Shown: positions 51,022-60,644, numbered from the stretch's first letter. The stretch: DNA of 64,000 nucleotides from an uncultured Eubacteriales bacterium (GCA_934503195.1 CAKSVM010000005.1:4672-68671), one strand, 5' to 3'. Notes: generated by a model from the letters alone, not told the origin. Made by a program: numbers and translations.

Positions 51022-51879
51022 GTGGAATTTCTGATCATCACCGGAATGTCCGGCGCGGGAAAATCACAGGCCGCGAATACACTTGAGGATCTCGGATGGT
51101 ACTGCATCGACAATATGCCCGCGCTTCTGATCCCGAAGTTTGCCGAGATCTATTCCGCGACGCCGGCAAGACAGGGAAAGGTCGCGTTTGTCGTCGATAT
51201 CCGCGGCGAGGTCGAGTTTGAGACGCTTTTTGCCCGGCTCGACGAGCTTAAGCTGCAAAATTTCAGCTGCCGGACGATATTCATGGAATGCGCCGACGAG
51301 GTGATTATAAGCCGCTACAAATACACTCGGCGGACTCACCCGCTCGTCGCCGCCGACGGGATCTCGATGACCGAGGCCCTGAAGCGCGAGCGCGAGCTGC
51401 TTTCGTACGCGCGGCTGCGCGCCGATTATATAATCGACACGACAAAGCTCTCTACCGCGCAGTTAAAGGAAAAGATTGCCGGAATCGTTCAGACCGGATC
51501 GCTTCACGAGATGTTCGTCACCTGTATGTCGTTCGGCTTCAAGCACGGCGCGGCGTCAGAGGCCGATCTGGTTTTCGACGTCCGCTGCTTTCCGAATCCC
51601 TATTACTACGACGAGCTCAAGGAACACACCGGACTTGAAGCCCCGGTGCGCGATTTCGTCTTCTCGCATGAGGTGACGAAGGAGTTCTGCAAGAAGCTTT
51701 TCGACATGATCGACTTTCTCCTTCCGCTCTACGGCAAGGAGGGGAAGGCGCAGCTGATCATCGCGATCGGCTGTACCGGCGGCAAGCATCGCTCGGTCGC
51801 GATAACCGAGGCTCTGGCCGCTCATATCCGCGATGGAGGGTACCGCACGGTGACGATTCACCGCGATATTACAAAATAA
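51022..51879 (+). CDS. rapZ: RapZ family RNase adapter / P-loop nucleotide-binding protein
   Basis: A 285-residue protein with Walker A GMSGAGKS (8-15), DNMPALLIPK and a C-terminal domain with FKHGAASEADLVFDVRCFPNPYY and IGCTGGKHRSV. In enterobacteria RapZ directs RNase E to a glucosamine sRNA; in Firmicutes (YvcJ) it affects competence and wall metabolism. Start GTG 51022 with AGAGGA 7-10 nt upstream. The genes murB, rapZ and whiA are contiguous, but yvcK, usually in between, is absent. Confidence 0.94.
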   Translation: MEFLIITGMSGAGKSQAANTLEDLGWYCIDNMPALLIPKFAEIYSATPARQGKVAFVVDIRGEVEFETLFARLDELKLQNFSCRTIFMECADEVIISRYKYTRRTHPLVAADGISMTEALKRERELLSYARLRADYIIDTTKLSTAQLKEKIAGIVQTGSLHEMFVTCMSFGFKHGAASEADLVFDVRCFPNPYYYDELKEHTGLEAPVRDFVFSHEVTKEFCKKLFDMIDFLLPLYGKEGKAQLIIAIGCTGGKHRSVAITEALAAHIRDGGYRTVTIHRDITK

Positions 51880-51880
51880 A

Positions 51881-52801
51881 ATGTCATTTTCGCACGAAAC
51901 CAAGCTCGGTCTTGTTTCGCTCTTTGAGTCGACGAAGCATGAGTGCTGCAAAAAGGCCGGGCTTTACGGAATACTTATCTCGGCGGGAGTTTTTTCGCGG
52001 ACAAAGTGCAAGCTTGTCACGACGACTCCCGAGCTTGCCGGGCTTACGATGGAATGGCTCGGAAAGCTCTTTTCGATAAACGGAAATCTCTACGTCACCG
52101 ATCGCAAGAGCGGCGAGGAGGATGAGCGCAGAGTCTCAAAGATCACGCTTCCGCAGAAAAAGGAGCTTGAACGGCTCTTCAACTGCTTAAAATACTCGCC
52201 GGACGAGCCTGAGACCGACATAAAGACCGGGCTTTTCAGATGTCCGAACTGTCAGGCGGCGTTTGTACGCGGAGTCTTTCTCTCGGCCGGGACGGTCACG
52301 AATCCCGACAAGAGCTATCATCTCGAACTCAGCCTTCCGTCCGAAAGACTCGCGGAAAATCTCGCCGCGCTTCTTTCGGAATGCGGACTCGAACCGAAGT
52401 CGATGCAGCGGAAGAACGAGAACGTACTATATTATAAAGACAGCGAGAACATCGAGAATTTTCTCGCCTACATCGGCGCGAATACGGCGGCCTTCACGAT
52501 AATGAACAAGAAGATTGAGCGTGAGCTTCGAAGCGGCGCGAACCGGATCGCCAACGGAGAACTCGCGAATCTCGGAAAGACGGTCGCGGCGGCGGGAGAT
52601 CAGATCGCCGCGATAAAATCGCTTGAAGCCTCGGGCGAGCTTGAGAGAATGCCCGACGAACTCCGCGCGACCGCGCTTTTGCGGCTCGAACACTTCGACG
52701 CGACGCTCTCGGAGCTTGCCGCGCTTCACGATCCGCCGATAACCAAGTCGGGAGTCAACCACAGACTGAGAAAAATCACCGAGTGGGAAAGCACGCACTG
52801 A
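51881..52801 (+). CDS. whiA: DNA-binding protein WhiA
   Basis: Conserved Gram-positive regulator with a LAGLIDADG-homing-endonuclease-like N-terminal domain and a C-terminal helix-turn-helix (PPITKSGVNHRLRKI, ~286-300). It influences cell division and sporulation-type development. It has 306 residues. The start codon is 2 nt after the rapZ stop and has no visible ribosome binding site, so translation probably depends on reinitiation from rapZ. Confidence 0.93.
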   Translation: MSFSHETKLGLVSLFESTKHECCKKAGLYGILISAGVFSRTKCKLVTTTPELAGLTMEWLGKLFSINGNLYVTDRKSGEEDERRVSKITLPQKKELERLFNCLKYSPDEPETDIKTGLFRCPNCQAAFVRGVFLSAGTVTNPDKSYHLELSLPSERLAENLAALLSECGLEPKSMQRKNENVLYYKDSENIENFLAYIGANTAAFTIMNKKIERELRSGANRIANGELANLGKTVAAAGDQIAAIKSLEASGELERMPDELRATALLRLEHFDATLSELAALHDPPITKSGVNHRLRKITEWESTH

Positions 52802-52831
52802 AAAACCGTTTTAATTTAAGGAAGGGATATC

Positions 52832-55800
52832 ATGGATTTCGTTCATCTTCATCTTCACAGTGAATATAGTCTCCTTGACGGAGCCTGTCGGATTTCCGAT
52901 ATCCCGAAGCGCGCCAAGGAATGCGGACACACCGCCTGCGCGATAACCGATCACGGCGTGATGTACGGCGCGGTGCAGTTCTACAACGCCTGCAAGGCCG
53001 AGGGGATCAAGCCGATAATCGGCTGCGAGGTGTATCTCGCGAAGCGCACGAGATTCGACCGCGATCACGACGAGGATATACAGAGCTATCATCTGATTCT
53101 CCTCTGTATGAACGACACCGGATACCGCAATCTCATCTACATGGTGACAAAGGCCTTTACCGATGGCTTTTACTCGAAGCCGAGAATTGACATGGAGCTG
53201 CTTTCCGAGCATTCGGAGGGGCTTGTCGCGCTCTCGGCCTGCCTTGCCGGATATATTCCGCGCGCGCTTCAGAGCGGCGACTACGACCGCGCGAGAGAAC
53301 ACGCGCTCAGGATGAAGGAGCTTTTCGGCGAGAACTATTATCTTGAGCTTCAGGATCACGGGATTGAGGAGCAGAAGCGGGTCAACGCCGGGGTCGTAAG
53401 ACTTTCGCGGGAGCTGAAAATCCCGCTTGTCGCGACGAACGACGCGCATTATCTGAGGCGCGAGGACGCCGGAAGTCAGGCGATCCTCCTCTGCGTCCAG
53501 ACCGGAAACGTGATCACCGACGGCCGCCCGATCGGCTTTGAGACCGACGAGTTCTATTACAAGACGACAGAGGAGATGCACGATCTCTTCTCCTATCTCG
53601 ACGATGAGGAGCTCGGAAGCCCGATTGAGAATACCGCGAAGGTCGCCGAAAAATGCGACTTCGACTTCGATTTTTCAAAGCTCTACCTACCTGCCTTCAG
53701 ACCGGACGACGGCTCAGAGCCGACCGAATATCTCCGCGCGCTGACCGAGGCCGGATTCAGAAAGCGTATCGACTCCGGACGAATTGATTTCAAGGTTCAT
53801 CCCGAGTCGGAGTACCGCGAGCGGATTGATTACGAGCTTTCGGTCATAATAAAGATGGGATACGCCGAATATTTCCTGATCGTTCAGGATTTTGTCGGCT
53901 GGGCAAAGGCGCAGGGAATCCCGGTCGGACCGGGACGCGGTTCGGGCGCGGGAAGCCTTGTCGCGTTCCTCATCGGGATAACCGACCTCGATCCGCTTCA
54001 TTTTGACCTCCTTTTCGAGCGTTTTCTGAACCCCGAGAGGGTCAGTATGCCCGACTTTGATATCGACTTCTGCTACGACCGCCGCGACGAGGTGATCGGC
54101 TACGTCAGACGGCGATACGGCGACGATCACGTCGCGCAGATCATCACCTTCGGAACGATGGCGGCCAGAGCCGTGATCCGCGACGTCGGACGCGCGCTGG
54201 GAATGTCCTACGGCGAGGTTGATCTCGTCGCGAAGGCGATCCCGCGCGAGATGGACATCACGCTGAAATCCGCGCTTTCGTCGAGCAAGGAATTAAAATC
54301 GATGTACGATTCCGACCCTTCGGTGAAGAAGCTTATCGACGTTTCAATGGCGCTTGAGGGAATGCCGCGCCACGCCTCGACGCACGCGGCCGGAGTCGTC
54401 ATAACCGACCGTCCGGTCAGCGATTACGTTCCACTGTCGGTGAACGGCGATATGCCGGTGACGCAGTTCGACATGGATACGGTCGCGAAGCTCGGACTGC
54501 TGAAGTTCGACTTTCTCGCGCTGCGCTATCTCACGATAATCTCGGATACCGAGCGGCAGATCCGCGAGAGCGAGCCGGACTTCTCGGTCGACTCGCTTCC
54601 GCTTGACGACAGGAAATCCTATGAACTCATCTCGTCGGGCAACACCGACGGAATCTTTCAGCTTGAGTCTGGCGGAATGCGCCAGATGCTGATGAATTTC
54701 CGCCCCGACACGATCGAGGACGTCATCGCCGCGATCTCGCTCTACCGCCCCGGGCCGATGGACTCGATACCGAAATTCATCGAGAACCGCCGCGATCCGT
54801 CGAAGATCAGCTATGTGACGCCGCTGATCGCGCCGATACTCGACGTGACCTACGGATGTATGGTCTATCAGGAGCAGGTCATGCAGGTCTGCCGGACGGT
54901 CGCGGGATATTCTCTCGGCCGCGCGGATCTGGTCAGACGCATGATGGCCAAGAAAAAGGTGGCCGAAATGGAGAAGGAGCGCGTCATCTTCGTCGAGGGC
55001 GCGGCGAAGAACGGCGTTCCGGAGGACGCCGCGAACACGCTGTTCGACGAAATGTCGGGATTCGCGAGCTACGCCTTCAATAAAAGCCACGCCGCGGCTT
55101 ACGCGATCCTCGCTTACCGAACGGCGTATCTGAAGAGTCATTACCCCTGCGAATATCTCGCCGCGCTTATGACCTCGGTCATGGGCAACGCCTCGAAGAC
55201 GGCCGAATATGTCTCCGAGTGCGCGAGATGCCGGATAAGAATCCTTCCGCCCGACATAAACGAGAGTACGGCAAGCTTCCACGCTTACCGGAACGGAAGC
55301 GACCGATATATAAGATTCGGTCTGCTCGCGCTTAAAAATCTCGGCGAGGGCTTTGTGAACCGCGTCGTCGAGGCGCGGAAATCGCAGAAATTCAGCTCGT
55401 TCGAGGATTTCATCGAGCGGATGTACTCGAAGGAGATGAACAAGCGTCAGGTCGAGGCTTTAATCAAGGCCGGTGCGTTTGACAGCCTCGGGATCTACCG
55501 CAGTCAGCTTCTCGCGGTGTATGAGAAGATCATCGACCATTATCAGGACAAGAACCGGACGAATATCGCGGGACAGCTCGATCTCTTCTCGCAACTCGGC
55601 GACGAGCGGCCGGACACCTTCACCTATCCCGATATTCCCGAGCTCTCCTTCCGCGAAAAGCTGAGACTCGAAAAGGAATGCTCGGGAATCTGCTTCTCGG
55701 GTCATCTTCTTGACGATTTCTCAAAGCATATCGCGAAGATCAAGCCGACACCGATAAGCGAAATTCTGATCGCGTTCTCCGAGGACGGCGAGAATTCCGG

Positions 55801-56584
55801 GAAATTCACCGACCGTCAGACTTTGACTGTCTGCGGCACGGCGGCGAAATGCCAGACCAAGACGACAAAGAACGGCGCGCAGATGGCTTTTCTGACGCTT
55901 GAGGATAACTTTGCTGAGCTTGAGGTCGTCATCTTTCCGAAAACACTTGAAAAATGCTCGGTTCAGCTTGGCGGCGACAACGCGCTCTGCGTCACCGGAC
56001 AGCTTTCAATCCGCGACGAGGAGCCGCCGAAGCTTCTCGCGTCGGGAATCGTCAAGCTCATCGACAACGCCGATTTCGTCGATTCTCCGGAAACGACGCC
56101 CGAATCCGCTCCCGCGCGGAATAATGTGAAAAAATTCCACGTCGGCGGAGCGTCAGGGCTTTTCGACGCGCAGGGCGGCGGATATCAGCCGCGCGGACAG
56201 GCTTATGACCAGGCGTATCAGGAGCCGCCGGTTCCGCCGGAATATGGTCAGAGCGGTCAGAATCAGTATGGTTCACGGAGTTCGCAAAGCTATCAGAATC
56301 CCCGGAACGGATATCAGCCGCGCTATCAGGGCTATAACGAACAGCCGGAGCCGATGCCGTCGAGAATCTATCTCCGCGTCGACAGGGCCGACGATTCGGA
56401 TCGCGGATTCAGAAAGGCGATGAACCTTGTGAATATCTTCTGCGACGGAACCTGCGAGGTTGTGTTCTACGACAAGTCAAAATCCGGATATATGAAGCTG
56501 AACGGAATACGGCTCATGGCGACCGGGTTCGTGCAGAACGAACTGCGCGCGCTTCTCGGAGCCGAAAACGTCGTTGCGAAATAA
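52832..56584 (+). CDS. dnaE: DNA polymerase III subunit alpha
   Basis: Replicative polymerase subunit of the DnaE type, 1250 residues. Order: PHP domain (HLHSEYSLLDG near residue 5), polymerase core with catalytic Asp residues in PDFDIDF (~405-411) and KFDFLALRYL (~557-566), helix-hairpin-helix, a beta-clamp binding motif QLDLF (~912), and an OB fold (~985-1080). Residues ~1105-1175 form a Tyr/Gln/Gly/Pro/Arg/Asn-rich low-complexity stretch not usual in DnaE, followed by a small terminal domain (~1178-1250). AGGAAGGG precedes the ATG. No intein. Confidence 0.96.
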   Translation: MDFVHLHLHSEYSLLDGACRISDIPKRAKECGHTACAITDHGVMYGAVQFYNACKAEGIKPIIGCEVYLAKRTRFDRDHDEDIQSYHLILLCMNDTGYRNLIYMVTKAFTDGFYSKPRIDMELLSEHSEGLVALSACLAGYIPRALQSGDYDRAREHALRMKELFGENYYLELQDHGIEEQKRVNAGVVRLSRELKIPLVATNDAHYLRREDAGSQAILLCVQTGNVITDGRPIGFETDEFYYKTTEEMHDLFSYLDDEELGSPIENTAKVAEKCDFDFDFSKLYLPAFRPDDGSEPTEYLRALTEAGFRKRIDSGRIDFKVHPESEYRERIDYELSVIIKMGYAEYFLIVQDFVGWAKAQGIPVGPGRGSGAGSLVAFLIGITDLDPLHFDLLFERFLNPERVSMPDFDIDFCYDRRDEVIGYVRRRYGDDHVAQIITFGTMAARAVIRDVGRALGMSYGEVDLVAKAIPREMDITLKSALSSSKELKSMYDSDPSVKKLIDVSMALEGMPRHASTHAAGVVITDRPVSDYVPLSVNGDMPVTQFDMDTVAKLGLLKFDFLALRYLTIISDTERQIRESEPDFSVDSLPLDDRKSYELISSGNTDGIFQLESGGMRQMLMNFRPDTIEDVIAAISLYRPGPMDSIPKFIENRRDPSKISYVTPLIAPILDVTYGCMVYQEQVMQVCRTVAGYSLGRADLVRRMMAKKKVAEMEKERVIFVEGAAKNGVPEDAANTLFDEMSGFASYAFNKSHAAAYAILAYRTAYLKSHYPCEYLAALMTSVMGNASKTAEYVSECARCRIRILPPDINESTASFHAYRNGSDRYIRFGLLALKNLGEGFVNRVVEARKSQKFSSFEDFIERMYSKEMNKRQVEALIKAGAFDSLGIYRSQLLAVYEKIIDHYQDKNRTNIAGQLDLFSQLGDERPDTFTYPDIPELSFREKLRLEKECSGICFSGHLLDDFSKHIAKIKPTPISEILIAFSEDGENSGKFTDRQTLTVCGTAAKCQTKTTKNGAQMAFLTLEDNFAELEVVIFPKTLEKCSVQLGGDNALCVTGQLSIRDEEPPKLLASGIVKLIDNADFVDSPETTPESAPARNNVKKFHVGGASGLFDAQGGGYQPRGQAYDQAYQEPPVPPEYGQSGQNQYGSRSSQSYQNPRNGYQPRYQGYNEQPEPMPSRIYLRVDRADDSDRGFRKAMNLVNIFCDGTCEVVFYDKSKSGYMKLNGIRLMATGFVQNELRALLGAENVVAK

Positions 56585-56595
56585 AGGAGAAGGCC

Positions 56596-57270
56596 ATGAA
56601 AAAGAAAAACAAGACCCCTAAAAGTGAATACGGCGGAGTGGTCGCGTTCTCAAAGCTCTTTGCCCCGGTTTTCAGGATACTCTATTATGTCTTCATCGGC
56701 GGACTCCTTTTGTCGGGAATCGTCGCGCTGATCGTCTTTCTTGTCAACACTTCGGTCGAGGATATGCTCCTCCCGCCGCTGATGAGCCTTCATGAAAACG
56801 AGTACTATTCGCTGACGATCGGAAACGGAATCCGGATCGACGTTCCGTACGACTCGGTGACGCTCGGCGATATCAAGACGGTCATTTACGCCGAGCTTAT
56901 CATGGTCGCGGCGGTCTGCTGTATGATGGCTCCGGTCTCGCTCTTCCTGTCAAAGCTGATGTCAAGTCTCGCCGAGGGCGATCCTTACCGCAGAAAGAAC
57001 GGAAGATACGGAATCTACATCGGGCTTTCGGTCATGATCGGCTACACCTTCGTGCTTTTCATGAGACGCTTTTACAACTATCTTCTTGTCAAGACCTTTG
57101 TCACCGAGGGCGACGCGATTCATCTCTCGCTCGGACTTGATCTTGGCGGAGTGTTTGTCGGGCTTCTGATAATCTTCCTTGGAAATCTCATCGGTCATGC
57201 CGCCGAAAAACGCTCGTCCGAGGTCGCACTGGAGGTGCGTCCCGACGACAAGCCCGACGCGAAGATGTAA
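56596..57270 (+). CDS. Membrane protein of unknown function (DUF2975-like topology)
   Basis: A 224-residue protein with four hydrophobic segments (~22-50, ~95-118, ~135-155, ~180-203) and an extracellular loop after the first. The stretch EGDPYRRKNGRYGIYIGLSVMIGY resembles DUF2975 proteins, but this is a weak visual match. AAAGGAGAAGG lies upstream; it is the last gene of the run that starts at nusB, 11 bp after dnaE. Confidence 0.68.
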   Translation: MKKKNKTPKSEYGGVVAFSKLFAPVFRILYYVFIGGLLLSGIVALIVFLVNTSVEDMLLPPLMSLHENEYYSLTIGNGIRIDVPYDSVTLGDIKTVIYAELIMVAAVCCMMAPVSLFLSKLMSSLAEGDPYRRKNGRYGIYIGLSVMIGYTFVLFMRRFYNYLLVKTFVTEGDAIHLSLGLDLGGVFVGLLIIFLGNLIGHAAEKRSSEVALEVRPDDKPDAKM

Positions 57271-57299
57271 ATTTTCTCCCGCGTTCATAAAATATCCGA

Positions 57300-57315
57300 T
57301 ATAATGCGATATAAT
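57300..57315 (+). promoter_or_regulatory. Possible -10 elements upstream of the penicillin-binding protein gene
   Basis: Two TATAAT hexamers (57300-57305 and 57310-57315) lie 74-89 bp before the start. Neither has a convincing -35 box. Confidence 0.35.
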
Positions 57316-57388
57316 AGAATTATCCGCACCGAGTGGAACTTTTTTCCGTTTTTTACGTCTTATGAGAGACAAGGGGTGATTTATTAAA

Positions 57389-60043
57389 TTGAACAGGAAT
57401 ATGAATAACAGGCCGCAGAACAAGGTCAACTGGTCAAAGGAGGCCGCAGGGGCGGGGAAGCTCGCCGGAAAGATCGTCGGAAGGATCTTCTCGTATATCC
57501 TGAATATTCTGATGACGGTGCTTTTAATCTGCTTCATAACCGGAATAATCGTCTGCACGGTCTTTGCCGTCTATGTCAAGAACAACATCGACCCCGAGGT
57601 CGATCTCGAACAGTTCAGCGTCTCGAACACGAACCAGACCTCGCGGATTTATTACATGAAATACGACTCGCTCGACGACCGCCAGAACCGCATTGGCACC
57701 GAGGTCGAGCTTGAGGATCAGCGTCTCTACGGCTCGGACAACAGTATCTGGGTTTCGTACACGAAGATTCCGAAGAATCTTGTCGACGCCTTCGTCGCTA
57801 TCGAGGACAAGCGTTTCTGGAGCCATCACGGGGTTGACTGGAAGTCGACGGCGTATTCGGTCGTCAACTATTTCATCCCGCTCGGACGCAACCGCGGCGG
57901 TTCGACGATCACCCAGCAGATGATCAAGAACGTCACCGGAAACGACAGCTACACGCCTCAGCGTAAGGTTCAGGAGATACTTCAGGCTCTGAATCTCGAA
58001 AAAAAGCTCGACAAGACGCAGATTCTCGAGCTCTATCTCAACAATATCTATCTCTCGCAGAACTGCTACGGAGTTCAGGCGGCGGCTTACACCTATTTCA
58101 ACAAGGATGTCAGCGAGCTTACGCTCATCGAGTGCGCCGCGATCGCCGCGATCACCAACTCGCCGACGAAATACGATCCCGTGCAGAATCCCGATAAGCA
58201 GGCGATCCGCCGCAATCTGATCCTTGACGAGATGCTCGATCAGGGAAAGATCACTCAGGCGGAATACGACGGGGCGTACGGAAAGGAGCTTGTCCTTGAC
58301 TATCAGGGACGCGCGCGTGACGTCTCTGTCACGACAAACTCGTGGTACACCGACCAGGTCATCGTCGAGGTTGTCGAGGCCCTTCAGGACAAGTTCGGCT
58401 ATACCCAGAAACAAGCGTACAACTACCTCTACACCGGAGGACTGAATATCTACACGCTTCAGGATCCCGAGCTTCAGACAATGCTCGAGGATCTCTATAT
58501 CGACGAGACAACCTTCCCGACAACCCGGAACGCCGTACAGCCGCAGTCCTCGTCTGTGATAATCGACCCGCAGAACGGCGACGTCGTCGCGCTGGTCGGC
58601 GCGCGCGGCGAGAAGAACGCGAACCTTATCCTCAACTACGCTACCGGAACGACCCGTTCGCCCGGTTCGTCGATAAAGCCGCTCTCGGTCTACGCGCCCG
58701 CGGTTGAGTACGGACTTATAACCTACGGCACAGTCTATGACGACTGCCCGGTCTGGTTCAACTACAAGGACAGCGATACCGAAAAGACTAACCCGATTCC
58801 CTATCCGAAGAACCTTCCCGAGGTCAACAACGGACTCACGACGGTCAACGACGCCGTGACGCGTTCGGTAAACACGGTCGCTCTGCGGATTCTTCAGGAT
58901 CTCACTCTCGATAAATCCTTTGATTTTGTCCGCAACAAGCTCAATATGGGAAGCTTCATCGAGGCCGGGGAATACAACGGCACAGGAATCAGCGACAAAG
59001 ATTACGCGCCGCTCGCGCTCGGAGCGATGAACTTCGGCGTCACGACGCTTGAAATGACGGCAAGCTATCAGATCTTCGTCAACGGCGGAGTCTACAACAA
59101 GCCGCGCACATGGCTTTATGTCAAGGACTCGAACGGCAACGTCATACTCGAAAACGAGTCGGAGAGCCACGTTGTCATAAGCGAGCAGACCGCGTCGATA
59201 ATGACAAAGATGCTCCAGAACGTCGTCACGAAGGGTACCGCGAGAGCCTGCACGCTTCAGAATCAGATGAACGTCGCCGGAAAGACCGGAACGACTTCGA
59301 GCGACTTTGACCGCTGGTTTGTCGGCTACACGCCGTATTACGTCTGCGGAATCTGGTTCGGCTATGAAATGCCGCAGGAGATCGGAACGCTCGCTTGGAA
59401 CCCGACCGTCGTCGGATGGGACATGATAATGCGAAACGCCCACAAGCAGATTCTTTCCGACGCCGCGACCGGCAAGACGACGCTGAAGACCTTTGAACTC
59501 GCCGACGGAATCGTCGAGGCGACTTATTGTAAGGATTCCGGAAAGCTCATGAGCGAGGCCTGCTATGCCGACCCGCGCGAAAGCCGCGCCGAAAAGGGCT
59601 ATTTCACGGCCTCCACGGTTCCCAGCGAATACTGCGACAAGCATATTCTCGTCGATTATGACACCGTGACCGGAGGAATCGCGACCCCTAACTGCCCCGA
59701 GAAGAACGTGAAGAAGGTCGGACTTCTCAAATGGAGCCGGACTCTCCCGCTCTCGATCAAGATCACCGATTCGCAGTATACATGGCGCGAGGTTCCGGAC
59801 GGAACGCCGATGCCCGAGGACAACGATTCGCCGTTCTATATCGGACTCTACGGCGAGGGTCAGTATCCCGGCTACAGCGACACGAAAGGCAAGCGCGTCT
59901 ATAACAGCTACTGCTATGAACACGCTCATCCGGAAGAGCCGGAACCCGATCTTGACGTGCCTGAGGGCGGCGATAGCACCGACACAGGAGAGCCGGGAGG
60001 CGGCACGGACGTGACCGATCCGGCGCAGACTCCCGCGGCTTAG
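57389..60043 (+). CDS. Class A penicillin-binding protein (transglycosylase/transpeptidase)
   Basis: Bifunctional peptidoglycan synthase, 884 residues. A cytoplasmic basic N-terminus and transmembrane helix (~45-66) precede the GT51 transglycosylase domain with AIEDKRFWSHHGVDW (catalytic Glu ~134) and GGSTITQQMIKN; the transpeptidase domain has SPGSSIKP (Ser nucleophile ~426), SVN and KTGT (~630). The C-terminus is an acidic Pro/Glu/Gly/Asp-rich tail. Start TTG 57389 with AAGGGGTG 10 nt upstream. A PBP1a/PBP1F-like role in wall elongation is likely. Confidence 0.95.
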   Translation: MNRNMNNRPQNKVNWSKEAAGAGKLAGKIVGRIFSYILNILMTVLLICFITGIIVCTVFAVYVKNNIDPEVDLEQFSVSNTNQTSRIYYMKYDSLDDRQNRIGTEVELEDQRLYGSDNSIWVSYTKIPKNLVDAFVAIEDKRFWSHHGVDWKSTAYSVVNYFIPLGRNRGGSTITQQMIKNVTGNDSYTPQRKVQEILQALNLEKKLDKTQILELYLNNIYLSQNCYGVQAAAYTYFNKDVSELTLIECAAIAAITNSPTKYDPVQNPDKQAIRRNLILDEMLDQGKITQAEYDGAYGKELVLDYQGRARDVSVTTNSWYTDQVIVEVVEALQDKFGYTQKQAYNYLYTGGLNIYTLQDPELQTMLEDLYIDETTFPTTRNAVQPQSSSVIIDPQNGDVVALVGARGEKNANLILNYATGTTRSPGSSIKPLSVYAPAVEYGLITYGTVYDDCPVWFNYKDSDTEKTNPIPYPKNLPEVNNGLTTVNDAVTRSVNTVALRILQDLTLDKSFDFVRNKLNMGSFIEAGEYNGTGISDKDYAPLALGAMNFGVTTLEMTASYQIFVNGGVYNKPRTWLYVKDSNGNVILENESESHVVISEQTASIMTKMLQNVVTKGTARACTLQNQMNVAGKTGTTSSDFDRWFVGYTPYYVCGIWFGYEMPQEIGTLAWNPTVVGWDMIMRNAHKQILSDAATGKTTLKTFELADGIVEATYCKDSGKLMSEACYADPRESRAEKGYFTASTVPSEYCDKHILVDYDTVTGGIATPNCPEKNVKKVGLLKWSRTLPLSIKITDSQYTWREVPDGTPMPEDNDSPFYIGLYGEGQYPGYSDTKGKRVYNSYCYEHAHPEEPEPDLDVPEGGDSTDTGEPGGGTDVTDPAQTPAA

Positions 60044-60075
60044 CGGATAATTCCGGAAAACCGTCATAAATCAAG

Positions 60076-60107
60076 AGATCACCTCATAGGATCCTGTGAG
60101 GTGATCT
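60076..60107 (+). promoter_or_regulatory. Hairpin overlapping the tspO ribosome binding site
   Basis: An 11-bp perfect stem AGATCACCTCA/TGAGGTGATCT with a short loop ends 3 nt before the tspO ATG and is followed by TTTT. The 3' arm contains GAGGTGAT, the ribosome binding site. It may terminate the penicillin-binding protein transcript, hide the tspO start, or both. Confidence 0.7.
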
Positions 60108-60110
60108 TTT

Positions 60111-60644
60111 ATGTCTTCGCTCTGTCTTTCAAAGCTCACGAATCGCGTGAGATCCGAGCTTTCGAGGATAAACCCGGTCTGCGTGATAATCGGCGCGGGA
60201 GTGACTCTGATCCTTGGAGCGATAAGTGCGCTGGTCAGCCGCACACCCGGATTCGGACTCATGTACAGATTCTTCGAAAAGCCGCCCGGATCCCCGCCCG
60301 CGTTCGTTTTTCCGGTTGTCTGGACCTTTCTCTATCTGCTCATCGGCGCAGCTGCGGGGGCGGTCGCCTGTTCGTGTGAGCGCGCGCTTTCGGGCGAGAA
60401 ATGGCGCGGACTGCTTTTCTGGGGGATCGGACTGGTTTTCAACCTGATCTGGTCGCCGCTCTTTTTCGGGGCGGGAGCGTTTTTCGCGGCGTTTCTGGCG
60501 ATACTCGTGATGATCGTGTCGACTTTGTGCGCGATCTCGGCGTTTGTCCGGATATACTTTGTCAGCGCGGCGGCGATGTCGGTCTATCTTGTATGGCTGG
60601 TTTACGCCGCGTATCTGAATCTCGGAATAATTGTCCTGAACTAA
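60111..60644 (+). CDS. tspO: TspO/MBR family membrane protein
   Basis: Five-helix tryptophan-rich sensory protein that binds porphyrins or related ligands. Diagnostic motifs are KPPGSPPAFVFPVVWTFLYLLIG (~57-79), FNLIWSPLFFGAG (~105-117) and VYLVWLVYAAYLNLGI at the C-terminus. At 177 residues it has a ~20-residue N-terminal extension. Its GAGGTGAT site lies in the arm of a hairpin. The gene is isolated; no tetrapyrrole genes are adjacent. Confidence 0.92.
   Translation: MSSLCLSKLTNRVRSELSRINPVCVIIGAGVTLILGAISALVSRTPGFGLMYRFFEKPPGSPPAFVFPVVWTFLYLLIGAAAGAVACSCERALSGEKWRGLLFWGIGLVFNLIWSPLFFGAGAFFAAFLAILVMIVSTLCAISAFVRIYFVSAAAMSVYLVWLVYAAYLNLGIIVLN

Noticed and set aside
57524..60067. Very long open frame (847 codons) antisense to the penicillin-binding protein
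   Set aside because: It mirrors the real gene's codon bias (frequent Asp/Arg/Val/Glu from reverse-complemented codons) and has no recognisable domains; the sense frame has complete GT51 and transpeptidase motifs. The same applies to long antisense frames opposite the MATE, dnaE, gdpP, dnaB, ftsH and oadA genes.
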